A DNA stretch of 64,000 nucleotides from Phaeobacter sp. QD34_24 (GTDB lineage Bacteria; Pseudomonadota; Alphaproteobacteria; Rhodobacterales; Rhodobacteraceae). The notes beneath the pieces are model-generated. The model was not told where the DNA came from, made no database searches, and saw only the letters and a list, made by a program, of their open reading frames with translations. Shown in pieces: positions 44,988 through 52,635 of this stretch (positions are counted from its first letter, which is position 1; every line of letters begins with the position of its first letter). The position numbers and the translations under genes were made by a program. Location: contig NZ_JARCJD010000004.1 of assembly GCF_028890115.1 (NCBI RefSeq), positions 164,869-228,868 on the forward strand, given 5' to 3'.

Positions 44988-45824
44988 ATGCTCGACGCAG
45001 CAAACACCACCGATGTGCAGGCCGAGACCCTGCTTGAGGTCAACAATATCGAGGTGATCTACAACCACGTGATCCTCGTGCTGAAGGGCGTCAGCCTGAA
45101 GGTCCCAAAGGGCGGCATCACCGCGCTTCTGGGCGGCAATGGCGCCGGCAAGACCACCACGCTCAAGGCGGTTTCCAACCTGCTGCATTCCGAACGCGGC
45201 GAAGTGACCAAAGGCTCGATCAAGTATCGCGGTCAGCCCATGGACTCGCTTGATCCCGCCGACGTGGTGCGCAAGGGCGTCATCCAGGTGATGGAAGGCC
45301 GCCATTGTTTCGAACACCTGACGGTTGAGGAAAACCTGCTGACCGGCGCATATACGCGCGGTGACAGCAAGGGCGACATCCAGCGCGACCTGGAAATGGT
45401 CTACAGCTACTTCCCGCGCCTGAAGGAACGCCGCAAATCGCAGGCGGGCTATACCTCGGGCGGTGAGCAGCAGATGGTTGCAATGGGCCGCGCCCTGATG
45501 AGCCGTCCTGAAACCATCCTCCTGGACGAACCCTCCATGGGTCTGGCGCCGCAGCTGGTGGAGCAGATCTTTGGCATCGTGAAATCGATCAACGAGAACG
45601 AAGGCGTGACCTTCCTCCTGGCCGAACAGAACACCAACGTGGCGCTGCGCTTTGCCCATTATGGCTACATCCTGGAATCGGGCCGCGTGGTGATGGACGG
45701 CCCCGCCGCCGAACTGCGCGAGAACCCGGATGTGAAGGAATTCTACCTCGGCATGTCCGACGAAGGCCGCAAGAGCTTCCGCGACGTGCGCTCCTACCGC
45801 CGCCGCAAGCGGTGGCTGAGCTGA
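44988..45824 (+). CDS. Branched-chain-amino-acid-type ABC importer ATPase (LivF-like)
   Basis: 278 residues. Walker A GGNGAGKTTT, a LivF-type Q-loop region (GVIQVMEGRHCFEHLTVEEN), signature SGGEQQMVAMGRALM, Walker B ILLDEPSMGLAP and switch LAEQNTN. The C-terminal extension is basic (SYRRRKRWLS). The ATG at 44988 is used; the frame opens one codon earlier at a TTG. It is separated from the binding-protein gene by 172 bases with stem-loops and followed after 17 bases by the ligase gene. Confidence 0.93.
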   Translation: MLDAANTTDVQAETLLEVNNIEVIYNHVILVLKGVSLKVPKGGITALLGGNGAGKTTTLKAVSNLLHSERGEVTKGSIKYRGQPMDSLDPADVVRKGVIQVMEGRHCFEHLTVEENLLTGAYTRGDSKGDIQRDLEMVYSYFPRLKERRKSQAGYTSGGEQQMVAMGRALMSRPETILLDEPSMGLAPQLVEQIFGIVKSINENEGVTFLLAEQNTNVALRFAHYGYILESGRVVMDGPAAELRENPDVKEFYLGMSDEGRKSFRDVRSYRRRKRWLS

Positions 45825-45841
45825 TGCGGGATGGTAACGAT

Positions 45842-47059
45842 ATGACCTTTTTTGACACACTCGAAACCCGCTCTGCAGATGAACGCGCCGCTGATCTGGC
45901 AAAGGCCCTGCCGGGCCAGATCGCCCGCGCCAAATCGGCGCCCGGCTATGGCGCATCGCTGGCCGATGCGGATCCGGCTGCGATCACCAGCGCGGCTGAT
46001 CTGGCGGCGCTGCCGGTGCTGCGCAAGTCCGAGCTGAGCCGGGCCCAGGCCGAGAACGCGCCTTTTGGCGGGTTCACGGTGAAGCCCGCCCACGGCTTCG
46101 CGCATATCTTCCAGTCTCCCGGACCGATCTACGAGCCGGGCGGCAGCGAACATGACTGGTGGCGCATGGGCCGCTTCCTGCATGCGGCCGGCATCGGCGC
46201 TGGCGATGTGGTGCAGAACTGCTTTGGCTATCACCTGACGCCCGCCGGCATGATCTTTGAAAACGGTGCACGTGCCGTTGGGGCTGCGGTTCTTCCCGCA
46301 GGCACCGGACAGACCGAACTTCAGGTGACGGCGGCCCGCGATGTGGGCGCCACCGCCTATGCCGGCACTCCGGATTTCCTGAAGGTGATCCTCGACAAAG
46401 CCGAGGCCATGGGCGTCACGCTGGGCTACAAGAAGGCGGTCGTGGGTGGCGGGGCGCTGTTCCCCTCGCTACGCCAGGAATATGCGGATCGCGGCATCGC
46501 CTGCCTGCAGTCCTATGCCACCGCGGATCTTGGCAATATCGCCTATGAAACCGCAGCGATGGAGGGGATGATCGTCGATGAGAACGTCATCGTCGAGATC
46601 GTCACCCCAGGCACCGGCACTCCCGTCGCACCGGGCGAGGTGGGCGAGGTGGTCGTCACCACGCTCAACCCCGACTACCCGCTGATCCGTTTCGCCACCG
46701 GCGATCTGTCGGCGGTGCTGCCGGGTGTCTCTCCCTGTGGCCGCACCAATATGCGGATCAAGGGCTGGATGGGCCGCGCCGATCAGACCACCAAGATCAA
46801 GGGCATGTTCGTGCGCCCTGAACAGGTGGCCGCATTGGTCGAAAAACACGATGAGATCGTCAAGGCCCGCGTCATCGCTGCCCGTGACGGCGAGATGGAC
46901 ACGATGACCGTGCAGATCGAAGCCAATGGCGGTGATGAAGTCACCTTTGGCAAATCGGTGATCGACGTGCTGAAGCTCAAGGGCAAGATCGAGGTCGTCG
47001 CTCCGGGCAGCCTGCCCAAGGATGGTCTGGTGATCGAGGACCAGCGCAGCTACGACTGA
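45842..47059 (+). CDS. Phenylacetate-CoA-ligase-like AMP-binding protein
   Basis: 405 residues. It resembles PaaK-family adenylate-forming enzymes: NCFGYHLTPAGMIFENGARAVGAAVLP, CLQSYATADLGNIAYE (Y-A-T-A-D in place of Y-G-x-T-E), RFATGDLS, and MFVRPEQVAALVEKH near the C-terminal lid. A glycine-rich P-loop is weak here (QSPGPIYEPGGS). It is the last gene of the operon and ends before a terminator. Probable aryl- or acyl-CoA ligase with unknown substrate. Confidence 0.85.
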   Translation: MTFFDTLETRSADERAADLAKALPGQIARAKSAPGYGASLADADPAAITSAADLAALPVLRKSELSRAQAENAPFGGFTVKPAHGFAHIFQSPGPIYEPGGSEHDWWRMGRFLHAAGIGAGDVVQNCFGYHLTPAGMIFENGARAVGAAVLPAGTGQTELQVTAARDVGATAYAGTPDFLKVILDKAEAMGVTLGYKKAVVGGGALFPSLRQEYADRGIACLQSYATADLGNIAYETAAMEGMIVDENVIVEIVTPGTGTPVAPGEVGEVVVTTLNPDYPLIRFATGDLSAVLPGVSPCGRTNMRIKGWMGRADQTTKIKGMFVRPEQVAALVEKHDEIVKARVIAARDGEMDTMTVQIEANGGDEVTFGKSVIDVLKLKGKIEVVAPGSLPKDGLVIEDQRSYD

Positions 47060-47084
47060 TTGCTCTTTGCCAGAATGAACAGGA

Positions 47085-47115
47085 CAGCCGGGCTGGCATA
47101 TGGCCCGGCTGTTTT
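47085..47115 (+). terminator. Terminator of the ligase/ABC operon
   Basis: CAGCCGGGC (47085-47093) and GCCCGGCTG (47103-47111) form a nine-pair stem with a nine-base loop, followed by TTTTCC, about 26 bases after the ligase stop codon. Confidence 0.85.
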
Positions 47116-47196
47116 CCGTTGCAGGTGTGCCTGTTTCCGGGGGGCTATTTCCGCGGGGCCGATTTCCGTTGGGCCTGTTTCCTGCTGGAATTTCCG
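47113..47196. repeat. Degenerate tandem repeat around TTTCCG
   Basis: TTTCCG begins at 47113, 47134, 47148, 47163 and 47191, with TTTCCT at 47178. The inner spacing is 13-15 bases and each hexamer is usually followed by a G-run and GCC/GCT. It fills the leader between the terminator and fbpB. Confidence 0.7.
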
Positions 47197-47251
47197 ACAT
47201 AAATGATCGAAATAGGAAAAGCTCCAAACCGCAAAAGGGTCGCCTGTACCG

Positions 47252-48931
47252 ATGACAGAGGCAAGCCACAGTCCTGACTATGCTCCCAAAGGCACCCGGC
47301 GCGGGCGCAAGGGCGGCACTGGCGTCTTTGCGGCGCTTGGATGGCTTGTCGCGCTGGCCTGCGTTCTGCCGATGCTGGCCGTCGCGGTTGCGGCGATGAT
47401 CGGCGGCACCGAAACGATTGCGCATTTGGCCGAGACCGTCTTGCCGGGCTATCTCGGCACTACCGTTGTTCTGGTCTCGCTGGTGGCTATGGGAACCTTG
47501 CTGCTGGGGGTCGGGGCTGCCTGGCTGGTGACTATGACCCGCTTTCCGGGGGTGCGCCTGTTCGAGGTCGCCCTGGTGCTGCCGCTGGCCTTTCCAGCCT
47601 ATGTGCTGGCCTATGCCTATACCTTTGTCCTGGACCATCCCGGTGTCGTGCAGACAACGCTGCGGCAGGTGATGGGCTGGGGACCGCGCGACTATTGGTT
47701 CCCGGAGATCCGCTCCACGGGCGGCGCTGCGATGATGCTGATCCTGGTACTGTACCCCTATGTCTACCTCTTGGCGCGGGCAGCGTTCCTGCAGCAGAGC
47801 GCAGGCGCCTTCCTGGCGGCGCGCGCCCTTGGCAAAAGCGCCTGGCAGGCCTTCTGGCGGGTCAGCCTGCCGATGGCACGCCCTGCCATTGCCTCGGGGG
47901 TTCTGCTGGCGGTGATGGAGACCATCGCGGATTTCGGGACGGTCTCCTATTTCGGCGTGCAGACCTTTGCGACGGGCATCTACACCAGCTGGTTCGCGCT
48001 GGCGGACCGGGCCGGGGCGGCGCAACTGGCGCTGTGTCTCTTGAGTTTTGCGCTGATGCTGGCGGTGGTGGAACGCTCCACCCGTGGCAAGGCGCGCTAT
48101 CATCAGGCGGGCAAGCAGCACGCGGAAATGCCGCCTGCCGATCTGACGGGGATGCGGGCGGTTGCAGCCTGGATCCTCTGCGCGATCCCGGTCACCCTTG
48201 GCTTTCTGTTGCCGGTGGTGATCCTGTTCGACATGGGGCTGCAGTCCGAGCAGGACCTGCTCAGCCGTCGCTATATCGGTTTCATCCGGAATTCGCTGAC
48301 CCTTGCGGCGGTGGCGGCGCTGGTGACCGTGGTCGCGGCGGTCATCCTCGGGTTTTACCAGCGTTTGCGTCCGGGGCGCGGATCTTCGGCGGCAGCCTAT
48401 GCATCGCGGCTTGGCTATGCGGTGCCGGGTGGGGTGATCGCGGTGGGGCTGATGGTGCCTTTCGCGGCCTTTGACAATGTGCTGGATGCCTGGATGCGGG
48501 CGACATTCGACATTCGCACCGGGCTGTTGATCACCGGGTCGATCTGGCTCCTGGTGGCGGCCTATATGGTGCGGTTCCTGGCGGCGGCCCTTGGCGCCTA
48601 CGAAAGCGGCCAGTCCACGGTGCATGCCAATATGGATGCGGCGGCGCGCTCATTGGGGCAAAGCCCGCTTGGCATGCTGCGGCGGGTGCATCTGCCGATC
48701 CTGACGCCCAGCCTGCTGACAGCGCTGCTGATCGTCTTCGTGGATGTGATGAAGGAGCTGCCCGCAACGCTGATCATGCGCCCGTTCAACTATGACACCC
48801 TTGCGGTGCAGGCCTATCGGCTGGCCTCGGATGAACGGTTGGAAGGGGCGGCGGTGCCATCGCTGGTGATCATGGCCGTGGGATTGCTGCCGGTCATCCT
48901 GATCTGTCGGCAGGTCGGGCGGCGCAGATAG
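47252..48931 (+). CDS. fbpB: Iron(III) ABC importer permease FbpB
   Basis: 559 residues, two tandem permease halves with about twelve membrane helices. Each half has a binding-protein-dependent transport loop: GKSAWQAFWRVSLPMARPAIASG (split near 190) and GQSPLGMLRRVHLPILTPSLLTA (near 470). ETIADFGTVSYFGV and the MKELPATLIMRPFNYDTLAV segment are typical of FbpB/AfuB. The N-terminal 20 residues are basic and cytoplasmic. The ATPase partner is not in the window. It converges on a CobW-type gene, with fbpA beyond it on the other strand. Confidence 0.93.
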   Translation: MTEASHSPDYAPKGTRRGRKGGTGVFAALGWLVALACVLPMLAVAVAAMIGGTETIAHLAETVLPGYLGTTVVLVSLVAMGTLLLGVGAAWLVTMTRFPGVRLFEVALVLPLAFPAYVLAYAYTFVLDHPGVVQTTLRQVMGWGPRDYWFPEIRSTGGAAMMLILVLYPYVYLLARAAFLQQSAGAFLAARALGKSAWQAFWRVSLPMARPAIASGVLLAVMETIADFGTVSYFGVQTFATGIYTSWFALADRAGAAQLALCLLSFALMLAVVERSTRGKARYHQAGKQHAEMPPADLTGMRAVAAWILCAIPVTLGFLLPVVILFDMGLQSEQDLLSRRYIGFIRNSLTLAAVAALVTVVAAVILGFYQRLRPGRGSSAAAYASRLGYAVPGGVIAVGLMVPFAAFDNVLDAWMRATFDIRTGLLITGSIWLLVAAYMVRFLAAALGAYESGQSTVHANMDAAARSLGQSPLGMLRRVHLPILTPSLLTALLIVFVDVMKELPATLIMRPFNYDTLAVQAYRLASDERLEGAAVPSLVIMAVGLLPVILICRQVGRRR

Positions 48932-48952
48932 GGCGCTGCCCGGGCTTTGTGG

Positions 48953-49813
48953 TCAACCGTTCCACCAGGTTTCGATCTGATCGGCCGAGATCCGCCGGGC
49001 CGGGCCAAGCGCCACCAGAACCGTTTCCTCGGCATCGCAATGGCGGGCCTCGATATGGCGGCCGACGATATGAAGCCGATAGGCGCCGCCGGTGGTCAGC
49101 ACATAGCCTTTCATCCGGTATAGCCCCTCGGGGCGATTGGCGAGCTTTTCACCCAAGGCGCGGCGGTCGAGCACCGTTTTGCTTTGGTGATGCCAGGTGG
49201 CATAGGACGGATGGCTGGCAACCGCGCGCCCCTTTGGCAGGGGAACCACGTCAAACAGCAGATCCGACACGGGGGCGCCATTCAGCACCGTGGGCGTGCG
49301 GGCCCCCAGCTCCGTGAGGCTGTCGATCAGATCGGTGTCCTGCTCGTCGCATTTGGAGATCAGCACCAGGTCGGCGGCGCGGATCTGTTGAAGGATCTGT
49401 GGGGCGAGCTCTTCATCGTCAAGCTGCGCAGGGGCATGTTGCCCATCGACCACGGTAATGATCCCGGCATAGTTCAAGCCGCTTTGCGCCATGACGGTAT
49501 TGGCGATCGCCACCGGATCGGAAATGCCACTGGCTTCGATGACGAGGTGGTCGGGTCGATCTGGGCGGTTCACGATCTGATGCAGGGACAGGGCCAGATC
49601 ATCTCCCATGCTGCAGCAGATGCAGCCATTTGTCAGCGTGATGGTATCGCCGTCGGCCTTGGCGATCTGTTCTGCATCGATATTCACGGCGCCGAAGTCG
49701 TTGACGATGATGGCCAGGCTGAGACCGTGATCTTCGGACAGCGCGCGGTTGATCAGAGTGGTCTTCCCTGCGCCAAGGTATCCGCTGATGATCGTGACAG
49801 GCAGACGGTTCAC
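48953..49813 (-). CDS. CobW/COG0523-family GTPase
   Basis: 286 residues. P-loop GYLGAGKTT (about 11-19), metal motif C64-I-C66-C67, and Walker B region ITVVDGQHAP. The guanine-specificity motif reads ISKCD instead of NKxD. The C-terminal domain is short and has H-x-H-x-rich features (SYATWHHQSK). COG0523 members are metallochaperones or cobalamin-pathway proteins; neither zinc nor cobalt can be assigned here. No cob genes or Zur-like box are nearby. It lies between the two iron importer genes. Confidence 0.9.
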   Translation of the reverse strand: MNRLPVTIISGYLGAGKTTLINRALSEDHGLSLAIIVNDFGAVNIDAEQIAKADGDTITLTNGCICCSMGDDLALSLHQIVNRPDRPDHLVIEASGISDPVAIANTVMAQSGLNYAGIITVVDGQHAPAQLDDEELAPQILQQIRAADLVLISKCDEQDTDLIDSLTELGARTPTVLNGAPVSDLLFDVVPLPKGRAVASHPSYATWHHQSKTVLDRRALGEKLANRPEGLYRMKGYVLTTGGAYRLHIVGRHIEARHCDAEETVLVALGPARRISADQIETWWNG

Positions 49814-50033
49814 AGCAGACTTCCCTGTCCTAATAATTCCAAGCGCCTCTGCATGTGTCCAATTCCCCCCTTAAAACCAAATTTTTGAAACCTATAGGGG
49901 GCAAGGCGAAACAGGTCCAGAAGCAGCATGAGAAACTTAACCTGATCAGGACTTTAGGCCGAGCATTTGCGCTGCTTTCGCGTAATCTTTGGTCAGGTGG
50001 TGCGCATATCGCACCAATTCTGCGGCGGACACG

Positions 50034-50062
50034 AAAAAAGGCGCAGGAGAGCCTGCGCCTTT
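50034..50062 (-). terminator. Terminator of fbpA
   Basis: Stem AAGGCGCAGG / CCTGCGCCTT with a four-base loop. On the minus strand the stem runs into CTTTTTTCG. It ends 27 bases past the fbpA stop. Confidence 0.9.
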
Positions 50063-50088
50063 GTGGTGATCGATTCGCCTGAGGTCGA

Positions 50089-51105
50089 TTACTTCCAGCC
50101 GACGGCGTTGAAGATCTTCTGGGCCTCGGGGAGGTTCTTGGCCACCTCGGACAGGTTCACATCGTCCGGCTTGAAGTGGCCGAGCGCTGCAATGCTGGGG
50201 GCAAGGCCGACGCCGGGCACGGCCGGGAATTCGTCATTGCCAGCCGAGAAATACTGCTGCGCCTGATCCGATGCCAGATACTCCAGGAACTTGATGGCGT
50301 TGTCGCGGTTCGGAGCATGGGCTGCAACGCCGCCGCCGGACAGATTCATATGCGCGCCTTCGGCATTCTGAGACGGGAAGATCCAGCCGATCATATCGCG
50401 GGAATCGGACAGGCCCTTGACGTTCTTGCGGATCGAGCGGGCGAAATAGTAGCTGTTGGAGACCGCAATCTCGCATTCGCCGGAGACGATGCCGCGCAGC
50501 TGGTCGGTGTCACCGCCCTGCGGGTCACGCGCCATGTTGGCGACCACGCCTTCGGCCCATTGTGTCGCCACTTCGCTGCCGTGATGGGTCACGATCGAGG
50601 CCAGCAGGGTCTGGTTGTAGGTGTTGGTCGAGGAGCGGATGCAGATCAGCCCCTTGTAAGCCGGATCGGCAAGGTCAAGGTAGGTCTGCGGCGGGGTCGC
50701 GACATCGGCCTTGTCGTAGAAGATGATGCGCGCACGCTGGGAGAAGCCGAACCACTGGTTGTCTTCATCCTGGAGGTAGCCGGGAACGCGGGCTTCCAGG
50801 GTGGCGTTGTCGATGGCTTGCAGCACGCCTGCATCCTTGGCACGGGCCAGGCGCGAGGTGTCCACGGTCAGCAGAACATCCGCAGGGGAGTTCTCGCCCT
50901 CGGCCTGCATCCGGGCGATCAGCTCATCAGCCTTGCCTTCGATCCGGTTGATGGTGATTCCGGTTGCCTCTTCAAAATCAGAATAGAGGCGCTCATCGGT
51001 GTCGTAGTGGCGCGAGGAATAGAGGTTCAATTCGCCTTCCGCCGCGGCGGAGGTGGCGATGGTGGCTGCCAGCGCACCGGCTAGGATAGTGGACGCTTTA
51101 TACAT
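50089..51105 (-). CDS. fbpA: Iron(III) ABC importer periplasmic binding protein FbpA
   Basis: 338 residues with a signal peptide (cleavage near SAAA-EGEL). The mature part starts LNLYSSRHYDTDERLYSDFEEATG, and the tandem tyrosines that bind ferric iron are Tyr219-Tyr220 in VSNSYYFARS. DVLLTVDTSRLARAK also fits the family. The ATG at 51105 has GGGAG upstream; the longer frame is not used. It has its own promoter region with a TGACT-N5-AGTCA palindrome and its own terminator. The permease fbpB is on the opposite strand about 1.2 kb away. Confidence 0.93.
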   Translation of the reverse strand: MYKASTILAGALAATIATSAAAEGELNLYSSRHYDTDERLYSDFEEATGITINRIEGKADELIARMQAEGENSPADVLLTVDTSRLARAKDAGVLQAIDNATLEARVPGYLQDEDNQWFGFSQRARIIFYDKADVATPPQTYLDLADPAYKGLICIRSSTNTYNQTLLASIVTHHGSEVATQWAEGVVANMARDPQGGDTDQLRGIVSGECEIAVSNSYYFARSIRKNVKGLSDSRDMIGWIFPSQNAEGAHMNLSGGGVAAHAPNRDNAIKFLEYLASDQAQQYFSAGNDEFPAVPGVGLAPSIAALGHFKPDDVNLSEVAKNLPEAQKIFNAVGWK

Positions 51106-51137
51106 GGTTACTCCCATCGAACTGCAATGTCTGTTTC

Positions 51138-51152
51138 TGACTGAATTAGTCA
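51138..51152. promoter_or_regulatory. Iron-regulator operator candidate upstream of fbpA
   Basis: TGACT-GAATT-AGTCA, a perfect inverted repeat 33 bases upstream of the fbpA start, in an AT-rich promoter region. It resembles the palindromic iron-responsive box reported upstream of iron genes in Rhodobacterales. The regulator identity (IscR or Fur-family) is not shown by sequence. Confidence 0.5.
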
Positions 51153-51262
51153 ATTAAATGATTCTGAGATGAATGAAAACAAAAACTGACAGTTTTACTT
51201 GGAAAAAGTTCTTCCCTAGTCTGGGCGTCGGTCCAGCTGTTGGGCGCCAGGTGCCCAAACGC

Positions 51263-51290
51263 AAAAAAACCGCATCCGAGGATGCGGTTT
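51263..51290 (-). terminator. Terminator of rpmJ
   Basis: CCGCATCC and GGATGCGG arms (51270-51277, 51280-51287). On the minus strand the stem is followed by TTTTTTT, about 38 bases after the rpmJ stop. Confidence 0.88.
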
Positions 51291-51324
51291 TCGAAATCGA
51301 CATGGCTGGGAACCAGCCTGGATC

Positions 51325-51450
51325 TTAGCCCTGGCGTGCCTTGAAGCGGCGCTGGGTCTTGTTGATCACGTATACGCGGCCCTTGCGACGCACAACGCGG
51401 CAGTCACGGTGCCGGTTCTTGAGCGAGCGGAGCGAGTTCTTGACCTTCAT
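51325..51450 (-). CDS. rpmJ: 50S ribosomal protein L36 (bL36, zinc-free form)
   Basis: 41 residues, too short for most ORF cut-offs; I translated it by hand. It begins [17 protein letters not shown] and ends [12 protein letters not shown] with a TAA. L36 normally carries a C-C-C-H zinc ribbon; this copy has a single cysteine (Cys17) and so is the C-minus form usual in alphaproteobacteria. GAAGGACC precedes the ATG. It stands alone between fbpA and tRNA-Val. Confidence 0.95.
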   Translation of the reverse strand: MKVKNSLRSLKNRHRDCRVVRRKGRVYVINKTQRRFKARQG

Positions 51451-51530
51451 GGTCCTTCTCCTGTTCTGCGGCGCGAACCAGCGCCTGGGTTAGCGGGTGT
51501 TCCGACCTCTGGGCCAGAACAATGAATTCA

Positions 51531-51605
51531 TGGTGGGCGATACAAGGTTCGAACTTGTGACCCCTTCGATGTCAACGAAGTGCTCTACCGCTGAGCTAAT
51601 CGCCC
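51531..51605 (-). tRNA. tRNA-Val (anticodon GAC)
   Basis: Cloverleaf by hand: acceptor GGGCGAT pairs with ATCGCCC, D-arm GCTC/GAGC, anticodon arm CTTCG-TTGACAT-CGAAG with anticodon GAC, T-arm ACAAG-TTCGAAC-CTTGT, discriminator A. The 3' CCA is encoded (51531-51533). Confidence 0.98.
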
Positions 51606-51764
51606 ATGAAACCCTTGCAGCACCTTGCCCCAGAAACAAACGGGGCGCGGGGTGCCGCGCCGGTGAAGGGGTCTATAATAAGAGTCGCGATAGGGTGCAA
51701 GAGCTTTTGACCCCAGAAATTTCCACTCTATGCTGTTTCTTAGTTATCAAAGGCCGGAGCCGGG

Positions 51765-52625
51765 ATGTCCGACGCTGCATTTACTGTCATTTCGCCAAAA
51801 AATCTTCGTTCTGCCGTGGTTTTCGCGTCGCCACACAGCGGTACCGATTATCCGGCCTCCTTTCTTGAGGCATCGATTCTCGACCCCCAAAAGATTCGCA
51901 GCTCCGAAGATGCCTTTGTGGACCAGCTGTTTGCCGCCGCACCCGAGTTCGGAGCGCCCTTGTTGCGTGCCACCAAGCCGCGTGCCTATCTCGATCTCAA
52001 CCGCTCCCCGGAAGAGCTGGATCCGGCGCTGATCGACGGGGTGGCGCGGCGCGGGCAGAACCCGCGGGTGGCCTCAGGGCTTGGGGTGATCCCGCGCGTT
52101 GTTGCCGGCGGGCGCGCCATCTATCGGGGCAAGCTGCCCCTGGACGAGGCCGAGACGCGATTGGACAGGTACTGGCACCCCTATCATGGCGCGCTGCGAG
52201 CGCTGTTGAGGCAGGCGCATGATCGCTTCGGACATGCGATTCTGGTCGACTGCCATTCGATGCCTCATGAGGCGCTGGAAACCATGCCGGTGCGTGGCGG
52301 AGTGCTGCCAGACGTGGTGCTGGGTGATCGTTTCGGCGCAGCCGCCTCCGGAGAGATCGTCGATCGGGTTGAGGCGGCCTTCACCCGGATCGGTCTTCGG
52401 GTGGCGCGCAACGCGCCCTTTGCCGGGGCCTATATCACCCAGACCTATGGTCGCCCGTCGCGCAATCAGCATGCGATCCAGGTGGAAATCGACCGCTCGC
52501 TCTATATGGACGAGGCGGCGATCCGGCCCAACGGCAATTTCACCGCCCTGCAGGCGGCCTTGCGCGGGGTCATGGCGGAGATCGCAGGAACCGTTTCAGA
52601 GCCATCTTCCCTGGCGGCGGAATAA
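51765..52625 (+). CDS. N-formylglutamate amidohydrolase family protein
   Basis: 286 residues. Conserved blocks are VVFASPHSGTDYP (near residue 20), LRATKPRAYLDLNRSPEELD, the YHGALRALL helix, VDCHSMP and the C-terminal NQHAIQVEIDRSLYMDE. The family hydrolyses N-formylglutamate, as in the fifth step of histidine degradation, or related N-acyl amino acids. No hut genes are nearby, so the substrate is unproven. It converges on dinB with ten bases between stops. Confidence 0.92.
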   Translation: MSDAAFTVISPKNLRSAVVFASPHSGTDYPASFLEASILDPQKIRSSEDAFVDQLFAAAPEFGAPLLRATKPRAYLDLNRSPEELDPALIDGVARRGQNPRVASGLGVIPRVVAGGRAIYRGKLPLDEAETRLDRYWHPYHGALRALLRQAHDRFGHAILVDCHSMPHEALETMPVRGGVLPDVVLGDRFGAAASGEIVDRVEAAFTRIGLRVARNAPFAGAYITQTYGRPSRNQHAIQVEIDRSLYMDEAAIRPNGNFTALQAALRGVMAEIAGTVSEPSSLAAE

Positions 52626-52635
52626 CCGACCACGC

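Noticed and set aside
46469..48625. 718-codon minus-strand ORF over the ligase and fbpB
   Set aside because: It spans two real plus-strand genes and a terminator, and reads as low-complexity basic sequence.
49866..49901. CCCCCT/AGGGGG symmetry upstream of the CobW-type gene as a Zur box
   Set aside because: Arms are six bases with a 24-base gap and do not resemble the GTTATAATATAAC-type Zur site.
49855..50082. 75-codon plus-strand ORF between the CobW-type gene and fbpA
   Set aside because: No ribosome-binding site, no family pattern, and it runs through the fbpA terminator.
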